The notes under the pieces are model-generated. The model worked only from the letters and a program-made list of their open reading frames with translations, did not search any database and was not told where the DNA came from. A program made the position numbers and the translations under genes. From Sphingomonas_B tabacisoli (GTDB lineage: Bacteria; Pseudomonadota; Alphaproteobacteria; Sphingomonadales; Sphingomonadaceae), in NCBI RefSeq assembly GCF_042678385.1, contig NZ_JBHUDY010000001.1, positions 1,116,001-1,180,000 of the forward strand: a DNA stretch of 64,000 nt, written 5' to 3'. Below, one piece after another: positions 8,799 to 17,541 of this stretch (positions are counted from its first letter, which is position 1; each line of letters begins with the position of its first letter).

Positions 8799-9893
8799 AT
8801 GCCGCACAGCGCCTTGATGAGCGCCCGGCAGGCTGCCGCTGCGGCAAAGCCTATCCGCCTGCTGATCGTCGACGATTCGGCGGTCGCGCGGGCCGTGTTC
8901 ACCCGAATGGTGGGGGACCGCCCCGAGTTCCAGCTAGCCGCCACGGTACCCAGTGCCGAAGCGGCGCTCGCGTTCCTTGCGCGCAATCGCGTCGATATCA
9001 TTCTTCTCGACATCGAGCTGCCCGGGCAGGATGGGCTCAGCGCCATGCCGGCGCTGATCGCGGCAAGCCGCGGCGCGCGGGTGTTGATCGTTTCGTCTTC
9101 CGCCGAGCAGGGCGCGGCCGCGTCGATCCAGGCGATGACGCTGGGTGCGGCCGACACGCTCGCCAAGCCCGGCGCGGGCGCGTTCGGCGGCCGGTTTGCC
9201 GAAATCCTTGCGGAGAAATTGGTCCGGATCGGCCACGCGCCGGAAGCGGGAGCGGCTGGCAGGCAGACGCCGGAACCGATGCCTCATGTCCGGCTGCGTG
9301 CGCTTTGCCGCGGCCGCGTTGCCTGCGTGGCGATCGGAGCCTCGACAGGCGGCTTGCACGCGCTTTCCGAGCTGCTGCGTGCGCTACCGTCACGCTTTGC
9401 CGCGCCGATCCTGATCACGCAGCATTTGCCGCCGTCCTTCATGAGCATTTTCGCGATGCAGGTGCAGGAAATGTCCGGTCGGCCAACCGAGGTCGCCCGG
9501 GCAGGCACGCCGCTCGTGCGCGGCCATGTATTGGTTGCGCCCGGCGAAGGCCATTTGTCGGTCGAGATGAGCGGCGGCATGCCACGCGTCCGCATTACGG
9601 CCGAGCGCGTGGAAAGCGGTTGTCTCCCGTCGGTCGATCCCATGCTCGCGAGTGTCGCCGAAACTTTCGGTGAAGCCGCCGTCGGCATCGTGCTGAGCGG
9701 GATGGGCCGCGACGGTCTGCGCGGCGCGGAAAGGTTGGCGGAAGGCGGCAGCGACGTCTTCGTGCAGGATCGCGAAAGCTCGGTCGTCTGGGGGATGCCG
9801 GGCGTGGTCGCGCAGGCCGGGCTTGCGAGCGCCATGCTGCCGCCGGCCCACATCGCCGACCTGCTCATCAAGCGCGATCGGGCAGGCGCATGA
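8799..9893 (+). CDS. cheB: Chemotaxis protein-glutamate methylesterase CheB
   Basis: A 364-residue methylesterase that removes methyl groups from chemoreceptors. The N-terminal receiver has Asp71 as phosphorylation site (ILLDIELPGQDGL). The catalytic domain has the triad Ser182 (GASTGG), His209 (TQHLP) and Asp305 (GMGRDG). The ribosome site before the ATG at 8799 is weak; an ATG at 8817 is a possible alternative. The stop overlaps cheR (ATGA). Confidence 0.94.
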   Translation: MPHSALMSARQAAAAAKPIRLLIVDDSAVARAVFTRMVGDRPEFQLAATVPSAEAALAFLARNRVDIILLDIELPGQDGLSAMPALIAASRGARVLIVSSSAEQGAAASIQAMTLGAADTLAKPGAGAFGGRFAEILAEKLVRIGHAPEAGAAGRQTPEPMPHVRLRALCRGRVACVAIGASTGGLHALSELLRALPSRFAAPILITQHLPPSFMSIFAMQVQEMSGRPTEVARAGTPLVRGHVLVAPGEGHLSVEMSGGMPRVRITAERVESGCLPSVDPMLASVAETFGEAAVGIVLSGMGRDGLRGAERLAEGGSDVFVQDRESSVVWGMPGVVAQAGLASAMLPPAHIADLLIKRDRAGA

Positions 9894-10723
9894 GCATCGG
9901 CAGAGACGCGCTCGGCTATCTCGCCGATCTGCTGGAGGCGCGAACTGGTCAACAGATCGGGCCCAATCGGTTGTGGCGAATCGATACCGTTCTCAAATCG
10001 CTGATCCGCGAACGCGGCATCGCCAATCTGGATGCACTTGTCGCCGAGCTGCAGTCGGCGCGCGATTCCAGCCTTGGCTCCGAGGTCGTCGAGGCGCTGC
10101 TCAATAACGAGACTTTCTTCTTTCGCGATGCGCAGGCTTTCGAGCTGATCCGCAACGGGGCTCTGGAGACCTTGCGTCAGGCGCGCGCGGCGCAACGCCG
10201 GCTACGCATTTGGTGTGCCGGCTGCTCCACCGGGCAGGAAGCCTATTCGCTCGCGATCATGTTCGCCGAAAGCCGCGCCAAATGGGATGGCTGGACGATC
10301 GACATCACAGCGACCGACGTATCCGAAGCCGCGATCCAGAAGGCGCGCGGCGGATTTTACAGCCAGTTCGAGATTCAGCGTGGCTTGCCGGTCTCATCGA
10401 TGCTGCGCTGGTTCGACCAGGTTGGCAACGATTGGCGCGTGAAGCGGGAGCTCGCGCGCTATCTTCGCTTCCGCCGCCACAACCTGCTGATGGCCCAGAC
10501 GGGAACGTTCGATCTGATTCTGTGCCGCAACGTGCTGCTCTATTTCAACGCGGAGCGCCGCCGCGAAGCCTTTGATCGGCTGGCGTCCAGCCTTGCGCCC
10601 GACGGTTATCTGATGCTCGGTGCCGGCGAGACGGTGATCGGACAAACCGACGCTTTCGTTTCGGCGCCTGAGTTGCGGGGGCTTTACCGCAAGGCCGCTC
10701 GCGCAAAACTGAAGGCGGCTTGA
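9890..10723 (+). CDS. cheR: Chemotaxis protein methyltransferase CheR
   Basis: A 277-residue SAM-dependent methyltransferase that methylates receptor glutamates, opposing CheB. An N-terminal helical domain (NNETFFFRD near residue 72) is followed by the SAM-binding motif IWCAGCSTGQEAYSLA, then FDLILCRNVLLYF. The ATG overlaps the cheB stop by four bases. Receptor genes must lie elsewhere. Confidence 0.94.
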   Translation: MSIGRDALGYLADLLEARTGQQIGPNRLWRIDTVLKSLIRERGIANLDALVAELQSARDSSLGSEVVEALLNNETFFFRDAQAFELIRNGALETLRQARAAQRRLRIWCAGCSTGQEAYSLAIMFAESRAKWDGWTIDITATDVSEAAIQKARGGFYSQFEIQRGLPVSSMLRWFDQVGNDWRVKRELARYLRFRRHNLLMAQTGTFDLILCRNVLLYFNAERRREAFDRLASSLAPDGYLMLGAGETVIGQTDAFVSAPELRGLYRKAARAKLKAA

Positions 10724-10754
10724 AGCGCGCGCCGGCGCCGCTAGAGCCGCTTGC

Positions 10755-11645
10755 GTGACCCAGCTTCAGCCCCGGCTCGGACCGCGCGACCTGATCGTCG
10801 CGGCGGTGATGAACCTGATGTGGGGGCTCAACATCATTGCCGTCAAAATGGCCGTCACGGAAGTCCAGCCGTTCACCGCCGCGTTTCTGCGTCAGGCGAT
10901 CGTGCTGGCGGTCTGCATCGGCTGGCTGAGGATCGTGCCCGGCAAGATGCGCGCGCTGTTGGGCCTGGGGCTGCTGACCGGCGGGCTGTTCTTCCTGGTC
11001 ATCAACCTTTCGTTGGTCGTCGCGACCAATGTCAGCGCGTTGGCGATCGCCGGACAGCTCGGGGTGCCGTTCTCGATGCTGCTGGCGGTGCTGGTGCTGA
11101 AGGAGCGCATTCGGGTCTATCGGATCGTCGGCGTTGCGCTCTCGCTGCTCGGCGTCGGCATTTTGGTGTTCGATCCCGCCGTTCAGCACGAGCTGGCAGG
11201 CATCGCCCTGACGGCGCTGTCGAGCGCGATATGGGCTTTCTCGTCGCTGATTCAGCGGAGCCTGAAGGGCGTGCCGGTGTTGACCATCTATGGCTGGATC
11301 GGCTTGGTCGGAACCCTGGTGCTGGCGCCCGCGGCGCTGGTCTTCGAGCCGCAGGGCTTTGCCGCCCTGCCGCACATCCCCTTGAAGAGTTTTGGCTGGG
11401 TGGCGTTTTCCGCGATCGGCTCCACGCTGATCGGACACGGATCGATGTCCTGGCTTTTGCAGCGCCATCCAGTCGCATCGGTTACGCCGCTGACGCTCGC
11501 GTCGCCGGTGCTGTCGGTCGCGTTCGCGTCCTGGTTCTTCGCCACGCCCTTGACGTGGATCATGATTTTGGGCGGTGTGATCGCGCTCACCGGGGTCGCG
11601 ATCATCACGATCCGCTCCGCCAGGGCAGGGGAGAGCCGCGCTTGA
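10755..11645 (+). CDS. EamA/DMT-superfamily transporter
   Basis: A 296-residue inner-membrane protein with about ten membrane segments arranged as two EamA repeats (about 12-140 and 150-290). It resembles amino-acid or metabolite exporters of the drug/metabolite transporter superfamily; the substrate cannot be told. A GTG start at 10755 follows cheR by 31 bp. Its stop overlaps the TTG start of the next gene. Confidence 0.85.
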   Translation: MTQLQPRLGPRDLIVAAVMNLMWGLNIIAVKMAVTEVQPFTAAFLRQAIVLAVCIGWLRIVPGKMRALLGLGLLTGGLFFLVINLSLVVATNVSALAIAGQLGVPFSMLLAVLVLKERIRVYRIVGVALSLLGVGILVFDPAVQHELAGIALTALSSAIWAFSSLIQRSLKGVPVLTIYGWIGLVGTLVLAPAALVFEPQGFAALPHIPLKSFGWVAFSAIGSTLIGHGSMSWLLQRHPVASVTPLTLASPVLSVAFASWFFATPLTWIMILGGVIALTGVAIITIRSARAGESRA

Positions 11646-12334
11646 GAGAGATCATCGACGCGCCGTCGCCGAACTTCGACGAGCGTAGCAGCCCCATCTC
11701 CATGATCGTGCTGCATTATACGGGCATGCAGGACGCCGCTTCGGCGATCGAGCGGCTGCGTGACCCGGAAGCGAAGGTTTCCTCCCACTATGTCGTGACC
11801 GAGGACGGGCAGGTGCTCCGCCTGGTGCCGGAGGAAAAGCGAGCCTGGCACGCCGGTCGCTCCCATTGGCGCGGCATCACCGACGTCAATTCGGCCAGCA
11901 TCGGCATCGAGATCGTCAATCCGGGCCACGAGTTCGGATACCGGCCATTCCCCGAAGAGCAGATCGATGCGCTGATCCCGCTCGTCCACGGCATCAAGGA
12001 GCAGTACGGCATCACGCGTGGCAATGTCGTCGGCCACTCCGACGTGGCACCGGCGCGCAAGCAAGACCCGGGCGAGCTATTCCCCTGGTATCGGCTGGCG
12101 AAGCTGCGTCTCGCATTGCCGCGGCCGACCAAAAATCTAATGGACCCCGGCTGGAGCGACGCCGGTTTCCTGCTCGCGCTCGAGCGCTTCGGCTATGAAG
12201 TCACCGATCCGCTGGCCGCGACCGTGGCGTTCCAGCGGCGATTCCGCCCCGAACTGATCGACGGGACGATCGACGGCGAGTGCCGGGCCATTCTCCTCGC
12301 CCTGCTGCTGCCGAAGCCGCAGGGCGAGGACTAG
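11642..12334 (+). CDS. AmpD-like N-acetylmuramoyl-L-alanine amidase
   Basis: A 230-residue amidase_2 family enzyme that cleaves the bond between muramic acid and L-alanine in peptidoglycan fragments. Predicted zinc ligands are His25 (LHYTG), His132 (VGHSDVAP) and Asp142 (KQDPGELF). The last 65 residues look like a small peptidoglycan-binding helix bundle. No signal peptide is visible, which suggests a cytoplasmic muropeptide-recycling role. The TTG start at 11642 overlaps the upstream stop (TTGA) and follows AGGGGAGAG. Confidence 0.85.
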   Translation: MREIIDAPSPNFDERSSPISMIVLHYTGMQDAASAIERLRDPEAKVSSHYVVTEDGQVLRLVPEEKRAWHAGRSHWRGITDVNSASIGIEIVNPGHEFGYRPFPEEQIDALIPLVHGIKEQYGITRGNVVGHSDVAPARKQDPGELFPWYRLAKLRLALPRPTKNLMDPGWSDAGFLLALERFGYEVTDPLAATVAFQRRFRPELIDGTIDGECRAILLALLLPKPQGED

Positions 12335-12340
12335 GCCTGA

Positions 12341-13441
12341 TCAGAACGCGACGTATTCGAGTCCAAGCGCTTCCGCGACGGCCTTGTGGCGGATCTCGCC
12401 GCGCATCACGTTGAGGCCGTTGGCGAGGTGCTGGTCGGCGCGCATCGCGGCTTCCGCCCCCAGGTTCGCGAGCTTCAGCGCGAAGGGCAGCGTGGCGTTG
12501 TTGAGCGCGAAGGCCGAGGTGCGGGCGACCGCGCCCGGCATGTTGGCCACGCAGTAGTGGATCACGCCGTCGACCTCGAAGACCGGGTCTTGATGGGTTG
12601 TCGCGTGGCTGGTTTCGAAGCAGCCGCCCTGATCGATCGCGATGTCGACCATCACCGATCCGCGCTTCATCGTCTTGACCATCTCGCGGGTGACGAGCTT
12701 CGGTGCCGCCGCACCGGGCACCAGCACCGCGCCGATCACCAAATGGGCGTTGCGGACCGCCGCCGCCACCGCCGCTTTCGAAGCGAACGCCGTCTTGATC
12801 TGGTTCGAGAAGAACATGTCGAGTTCGGCGAGGCGAGCGTTGTTGATGTCGTAGATCGTCACGTCGGCGCGCATGCCGACCGCCATCTGCGCCGCGTTCA
12901 CGCCCGAGACGCCGCCGCCCAGGATCGCGACCTTGGCCGGCGCCACGCCCGGCACGCCGCCGAGCAGCACGCCGCGGCCGCCTTGTTCCTTTTCGAGATA
13001 GTGGGCGCCGACCTGGACCGACATGCGGCCGGCGACTTCCGACATCGGCTTCAGGAGCGGCAGCGAGCCGTCGCGGGCGGTCACCGTCTCATAGGCGATG
13101 CAGGTGGCGCCGGACTTGATCAGGCCCGCAGCCTGCTCGGGATCGGGCGCGAGGTGGAGATAGGTGAAGAGCAGGTGGCGCGGCTCGAGCAGGGCGATCT
13201 CCTGGGCCTGCGGCTCCTTGACCTTCACGATCATGTCGCTCTGCGCGAAGACCTCGGCGGCGGTGGGGACGATGCGGGCGCCGGCCTCGACATAGTCCTG
13301 GTCGGAGAAGTCGATGCCGTCGCCGGCCTTGGTCTCAACCACCACTTCATGGCCCGCGGCGACCAGCTCGGCGACCGAGGGCGGAGTGAGGCCGACGCGA
13401 TATTCGTGGTTCTTGATTTCCTTCGGAACGCCGACGCGCAT
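12341..13441 (-). CDS. ald: Alanine dehydrogenase
   Basis: A 366-residue NAD-dependent enzyme that deaminates L-alanine to pyruvate. It begins MRVGVPKEIKNHEYRV, typical of the family, and contains the substrate region YLHLAPDPEQA and the nucleotide-binding loop ILGGGVSGVNAAQMA. The ATG at 13441 follows a strong GAGGAGGG site, so a longer upstream frame is rejected. It faces an Lrp/AsnC regulator across 109 bp containing an inverted repeat, the usual arrangement for alanine-responsive control. Confidence 0.96.
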   Translation of the reverse strand: MRVGVPKEIKNHEYRVGLTPPSVAELVAAGHEVVVETKAGDGIDFSDQDYVEAGARIVPTAAEVFAQSDMIVKVKEPQAQEIALLEPRHLLFTYLHLAPDPEQAAGLIKSGATCIAYETVTARDGSLPLLKPMSEVAGRMSVQVGAHYLEKEQGGRGVLLGGVPGVAPAKVAILGGGVSGVNAAQMAVGMRADVTIYDINNARLAELDMFFSNQIKTAFASKAAVAAAVRNAHLVIGAVLVPGAAAPKLVTREMVKTMKRGSVMVDIAIDQGGCFETSHATTHQDPVFEVDGVIHYCVANMPGAVARTSAFALNNATLPFALKLANLGAEAAMRADQHLANGLNVMRGEIRHKAVAEALGLEYVAF

Positions 13442-13493
13442 GTTGCCCTCCTCGTTGCAATAAGATCGGCGCCTCATACCCCGAATCGGCTAT

Positions 13494-13546
13494 GCGAATC
13501 TGTGCAAAGAGTGTTGCTCGAAAGGCAAAGCCGTGCATAGATTCGC
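13494..13546. promoter_or_regulatory. Inverted-repeat operator between ald and its Lrp-type regulator
   Basis: Two 13-bp arms, GCGAATCTGTGCA at 13494-13506 and TGCATAGATTCGC at 13534-13546, are inverted copies matching at 12 of 13 positions, separated by 27 bp. The right arm ends four bases before the regulator ATG and the left arm lies 53 bp before the ald start. Lrp/AsnC proteins bind paired dyads, so this probably controls both genes. Confidence 0.6.
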
Positions 13547-13550
13547 GGCA

Positions 13551-14018
13551 ATGGATAAAATCGACCGAAAAATCCTGAAAATTCTCGCGACCGACGCCCG
13601 CGCGGCGGTGAGCCATGTCGCCGAGAATGTCGGCCTGTCCCAATCGGCCTGCACGCGCCGCATCCAGGCGCTGGAGGCGTCGGGACAGATCACCGGCTAT
13701 GGCGCGCGGCTGGGGCACAAGACGCTGGGCTTCCACGTGACGGCCTTGGTCGACATCACGCTGTCGACCCAGGTCGAGGAAGACCTTGCCCGGTTCGAGC
13801 GCGCGGTCTCCGAGATCGACGGCGTGGTCGAATGCGCGCTGATCTCCGGCGCGCACGACTACCGGCTGAAGATCGTCGCCAAGGACCTGGACGATTACGA
13901 GCGGCTGCACCGCGAGCATCTGGGCCGCTTGCCGGGCGTGACCACGATCAGTTCGAGCTTCGTGCTCCGCTCGGTGCCGACCCGGAGCGAGGCCGACGCA
14001 TTGTTCGGCGCGGGCTGA
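13551..14018 (+). CDS. Lrp/AsnC family transcriptional regulator
   Basis: A 155-residue regulator: an N-terminal helix-turn-helix (MDKIDRKILKIL, VAENVGLSQSACTRRIQAL) and a C-terminal RAM effector-binding domain (GVVECALISGAHDYRLKI). Its divergence from ald suggests it senses alanine or a related amino acid and activates ald. I chose ATG 13551; a GTG at 13533 would add six residues and lie inside the operator arm. Confidence 0.9.
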   Translation: MDKIDRKILKILATDARAAVSHVAENVGLSQSACTRRIQALEASGQITGYGARLGHKTLGFHVTALVDITLSTQVEEDLARFERAVSEIDGVVECALISGAHDYRLKIVAKDLDDYERLHREHLGRLPGVTTISSSFVLRSVPTRSEADALFGAG

Positions 14019-14136
14019 AGGGCCATATTGCGGGGCCTCCGGGCGCGTGCTAGGCGCGCGCGCCGCGTTCGTGGGGGCCAAGGACGCTTTTGTTCGTTAT
14101 GCACATGATGCCAGTTTTCAACGATCCATTGCTGCC

Positions 14137-16086
14137 GTGAGCACCGGCATTTCAGATGCGGCGACCATCACGGGCGCCGTACCGGAAAGCACGTCGGTCG
14201 AGCAGCACGGCCACGGGCATGACGGATTCCTGAAGCTGGCGATCGGCGCGGTCGGCATCGTCTTCGGCGATATCGGCACCAGTCCGATCTATGCATTCCG
14301 CGAGACCTTCGCGGGCCATCATCCGCTGACGCCCGACCGCTTTCACATCTTCGGCGTGCTGAGCCTCGTCTTCTGGTCGATGATGCTGATGGTGACGCTG
14401 AAATACGTCGCCGTCATCATGCGCGCCGACAACAAGGGCGAAGGCGGCAGCCTCGCGTTGCTGGCGCTGATCAATCGCAGCACGCCGGGCAAGCGCTGGA
14501 GCACCTCGATCGTGCTGCTGGGCGTGTTCGCGACGGCGCTGTTCTACGGCGACAGCATGATCACGCCCGCGATGTCGGTGCTGTCGGCCGTCGAGGGACT
14601 GACGGTGGTCGAGGCGCGGTTCGAGCCGCTCGTGGTGCCGCTCGCGGTCGGCATCCTCGTTTTCCTGTTCTTCATCCAGTCGCGCGGGACGGCGGCGGTC
14701 GGGCGTTTGTTCGGGCCCGTTATGCTCGTCTATTTCACGGTCATCGCGGCGCTTGGGCTGTCCCACATCATCCGCGACCCCTCCGTGCTGTTCGCGCTCA
14801 ATCCCTGGCACGCGATCCACTTCTTCGTCAGCGATCACGTTCGCGCGTTCCTCGCGCTCGGCTCGGTCGTGCTCGCGGTGACGGGCGCCGAGGCGCTGTA
14901 TGCGGACATGGGCCATTTCGGGCGCAAGCCGATCGGCGGGTCCTGGCTGGTTTTTGTGCTGCCCGCGCTGATGCTCAATTATCTGGGGCAGGGCGCGATG
15001 GTGCTGGCGCTGCCGCCAGGCGAAGCGCTGCGGACGATCGAGAATCCGTTCTTCCTGCTGGCCCCGGAAGCGCTGCGGCTGCCGCTGGTGATCTTGGCGA
15101 CCTTCGCGACGATCATCGCCAGCCAGGCGGTGATTTCGGGCGCCTTTTCGGTGACACAGCAGGCGATCCAGCTTGGCTTCATCCCGAGGCTTCGGATCAC
15201 GCACACCAGCGCCTCGACCGCGGGCCAGATCTACATCCCCGTCATCAACTGGGCGCTGATGACGATGGTCATCCTGCTGGTCCTGTTCTTCCGGTCCTCG
15301 TCGAACCTTGCGGCGGCCTATGGCATCGCTGTCACGGGCGCGATGGCGATCGACTCGTGCCTGATCGCGGTGGTGCTGTTCACGCTGTGGAAGTGGAACA
15401 AGGTGGCCGCCGGGGCCTTGCTCGCTATCTTCTTCACCGTCGATTTCGCCTATCTGGCGTCGAACCTGACCAAGGTGCCGCAAGGCGGCTGGTTCCCGCT
15501 GCTGATCGGCCTGATCGCCTTCACCTTGCTGACAACGTGGGACAAGGGACGGCGGCTGATGATCGAGCGGCTGCGGGAAGCGGCGATGCCGGTCTCCATC
15601 TTCATCGAGTCCGCCGCGACCTCGGCGACGCGCGTGCCGGGCACGGCGGTGTTCATGACGTCGACGCCGGACGGCGTGCCGCACGCGCTGCTGCATAATC
15701 TGAAGCACAACAAGGTGCTGCACGAGCGGGTGATCCTGCTGACCGTGAAGATCGCGGACGTGCCCTATGTCGAGCAGCAGACGCGCTGTTTGCTCGAGCC
15801 GCTCGGCCATGGCTTCCACCGGCTGGTGATCAAATACGGCTTCATGCAGGAGCCGGACGTGCCGGCAGCGCTGAAGCAAGTCACCGGTTGCGGCGAAGAG
15901 TTCAAGATGATGGACACCAGCTTCTTCCTGGCGCGCCAGACGCTGCTCGCCTCGGCGCGGCCGGGGATGGCGATCTGGCGGGAGAAGCTGTTCGCGTGGA
16001 TGCTGCGCAATGCGGAAAGCGCGATGGAATTCTTCAAGCTGCCGACGAACAGAGTCGTCGAGCTGGGGAGCCAGGTGGAGATTTAA
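14137..16086 (+). CDS. kup: Kup-type potassium uptake permease
   Basis: A 649-residue inner-membrane K+/H+ symporter with about 12 membrane segments and a soluble C-terminal domain. The family signature GDIGTSPIYAFRE lies near residue 45. The start is uncertain: no strong ribosome site is seen, and an upstream GTG at 14047 would add 30 residues of un-Kup-like sequence. The GTG at 14137 gives a normal family length. Confidence 0.9.
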   Translation: MSTGISDAATITGAVPESTSVEQHGHGHDGFLKLAIGAVGIVFGDIGTSPIYAFRETFAGHHPLTPDRFHIFGVLSLVFWSMMLMVTLKYVAVIMRADNKGEGGSLALLALINRSTPGKRWSTSIVLLGVFATALFYGDSMITPAMSVLSAVEGLTVVEARFEPLVVPLAVGILVFLFFIQSRGTAAVGRLFGPVMLVYFTVIAALGLSHIIRDPSVLFALNPWHAIHFFVSDHVRAFLALGSVVLAVTGAEALYADMGHFGRKPIGGSWLVFVLPALMLNYLGQGAMVLALPPGEALRTIENPFFLLAPEALRLPLVILATFATIIASQAVISGAFSVTQQAIQLGFIPRLRITHTSASTAGQIYIPVINWALMTMVILLVLFFRSSSNLAAAYGIAVTGAMAIDSCLIAVVLFTLWKWNKVAAGALLAIFFTVDFAYLASNLTKVPQGGWFPLLIGLIAFTLLTTWDKGRRLMIERLREAAMPVSIFIESAATSATRVPGTAVFMTSTPDGVPHALLHNLKHNKVLHERVILLTVKIADVPYVEQQTRCLLEPLGHGFHRLVIKYGFMQEPDVPAALKQVTGCGEEFKMMDTSFFLARQTLLASARPGMAIWREKLFAWMLRNAESAMEFFKLPTNRVVELGSQVEI

Positions 16087-16089
16087 TCT

Positions 16090-16228
16090 AACCCCCTCCC
16101 CATTGGGGAGAGGGTCGACTCGCGCTTGCGAGCGCGAGCGGGGAGAGGGGACCGTGGTACAGCGCCCGGGCCCCTCTCCCGCTCGGCCCCGCAGGGCCGA
16201 GTCGCCCTCTCCCCGGAGGGAGAGGGTT
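16090..16228. repeat. Palindromic intergenic element (CCCTCTCC type)
   Basis: Two palindromic halves rich in CCCTCTCC/GGGAGAGGG, plus an internal CTCGCGC/GCGCGAG dyad, fill the gap between the converging kup and gst genes. It looks like a paired REP-type element and may also end transcription from both sides. Confidence 0.65.
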
Positions 16229-16231
16229 TGG

Positions 16232-16897
16232 TCAGGCCAAAATCTTCCTTGCCCGTTCGACGAACTCTTTGCGGGCCTCGTCGGTCATTTCGGGGCGGGG
16301 CGGAATCTGGACGCCGCGCTTCACCGCGTCGCGCCCGCCGATCCCGTCGGCCCAGGCCTTTAGATGCGGGTGGTTGTCAAGGGTGAGGCCCGGCCATTCA
16401 TAGGCACGCACCCAGGGCCAGCAGGCGATGTCGGCGATGCTGTATTCGTCTCCGCCCAAATAGGGCGAGTCCGCGAGCCGTCCGTCCATGACGCCGAACA
16501 GGCGGTAGCTTTCCCGCTCGTAGCGATCGATCGCGGACGGGATATGTTCGGGGAAATAGCGCTTGAAGACGTTGAGCTGCCCCATCATCGGGCCGAGGCC
16601 GCCCATCTGCCACATCAGCCACTGGATGACGGTGCTGCGGCCTTTCGGGTCGCTGGGCAGAAATTTGCCTGCCTTGTCCGCCAGCCAGATCAGGATCGCG
16701 CCCGATTCAAACACCGGGAAGCCGTCGTCGACGATCGCCGGAATGCGGCCGTTCGGATTGATCGCGAGGAACTCCGGGCTCTTCTGCTGCTGCGCCGACA
16801 TGTCGATGAAATGCGGCGTGTATTCCAGCCCGCACTCCTCCAGCATGATCGAGACTTTGTAGCCGTTGGGCGTGGCGGCAGTGTAGAAGTCGATCAT
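16232..16897 (-). CDS. Glutathione S-transferase (Nu-class/YfcG-like)
   Basis: A 221-residue two-domain GST. The N-terminal thioredoxin-like domain begins IDFYTAATPNGYKVSI; the TPNGxKVS stretch is typical of the YfcG/YghU group, which uses glutathione for disulfide reduction. The binding segment FPVFESGAI is present, followed by an all-helical C-terminal domain. The ATG at 16897 follows a GGGAGA site; the frame extends 39 codons further upstream without GST character. Confidence 0.88.
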   Translation of the reverse strand: MIDFYTAATPNGYKVSIMLEECGLEYTPHFIDMSAQQQKSPEFLAINPNGRIPAIVDDGFPVFESGAILIWLADKAGKFLPSDPKGRSTVIQWLMWQMGGLGPMMGQLNVFKRYFPEHIPSAIDRYERESYRLFGVMDGRLADSPYLGGDEYSIADIACWPWVRAYEWPGLTLDNHPHLKAWADGIGGRDAVKRGVQIPPRPEMTDEARKEFVERARKILA

Positions 16898-16919
16898 CCG
16901 GCAGTCTCCCGAGGAAAGC

Positions 16920-17420
16920 TTGTCCGCACCGATCATCGTCACGGCCATGCTTGGCGCAAGCGATTTCGCCTGGGCAGATAGGTTGCGCCGCGCGCATTTC
17001 CCACCCGACCGCAACCTGGTGCCGGCTCACATCACTTTGTTTCACCATCTGCCGCCGGGGGTCGCGGACGAGCTGAAGGATCAGCTCAAGGCCGAAACGC
17101 GGGCGAAGGCGCCGGGCGCGCGGCTGGCGGGGCTCAGGCATCTTGGACGCGGCGTTGCCTATGAGGTGCACAGCCCGGACCTGGAAGACATTCGGGAACG
17201 GCTCGCCGACCATTTCGCGGGGCTGCTCATTCCGCAGGACCAGGCGCCGTGGCGGCCGCACATCACGGTCCAGAACAAGGTTGAGCCGAAGGTGGCGAAG
17301 GCACTGCTTGACGAGCTGCAGACGGGGTTTGCGGTCCGGCCGCTGCAGATCGTGGGGCTGGCCAGCTGGTGGTATCGCGGCGGGCCGTGGGAGCGGATGG
17401 GGGAGCATCGGTTCCGTTAA
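16920..17420 (+). CDS. 2'-5' RNA ligase family protein
   Basis: A 166-residue member of the 2H phosphoesterase superfamily. Both HxTx motifs are present: HITL at residues 37-40 and HITV at 114-117. The family acts on 2',5' or cyclic phosphates of RNA; the cellular substrate is unknown. The TTG start at 16920 follows GAGGAAA and keeps the conserved IIVTA strand; an ATG at 16947 would remove it. It diverges from gst with 22 bp between starts. Confidence 0.83.
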   Translation: MSAPIIVTAMLGASDFAWADRLRRAHFPPDRNLVPAHITLFHHLPPGVADELKDQLKAETRAKAPGARLAGLRHLGRGVAYEVHSPDLEDIRERLADHFAGLLIPQDQAPWRPHITVQNKVEPKVAKALLDELQTGFAVRPLQIVGLASWWYRGGPWERMGEHRFR

Positions 17421-17541
17421 GCCCCTCCCCTTCAGGGGAGGGGTTGGGGTGGGAAAGTGCCGTTTCGCAATAAATTCGGAGTTTTGCTCGGCCTGTCGGC
17501 CGAACACCCACCCCAACCCCTCCCTTAAAAGGGAGGGGCTT
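17421..17541. repeat. Palindromic intergenic element (family B variant)
   Basis: Two inverted arms of CCCCTCCCTT/AAGGGAGGGG followed by GTTGGGGTGGG face each other around about 55 bp of unrelated sequence. It lies between converging genes, so the hairpins may terminate transcription in both directions. Confidence 0.65.

Noticed and set aside
10751..11641. N-terminal extension of the amidase frame across the DMT transporter gene
   Set aside because: The extension reads Arg/Gly-rich out-of-frame sequence; the TTG at 11642 with its stop overlap is the better start.
12386..13540. 384-codon plus-strand frame opposite ald
   Set aside because: Composition is His/Arg/Asp-rich antisense sequence; ald is unambiguous on the minus strand.
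14152..15879. 575-codon minus-strand frame opposite kup
   Set aside because: Gln/Arg/His-rich shadow of membrane-helix codons; no domain.
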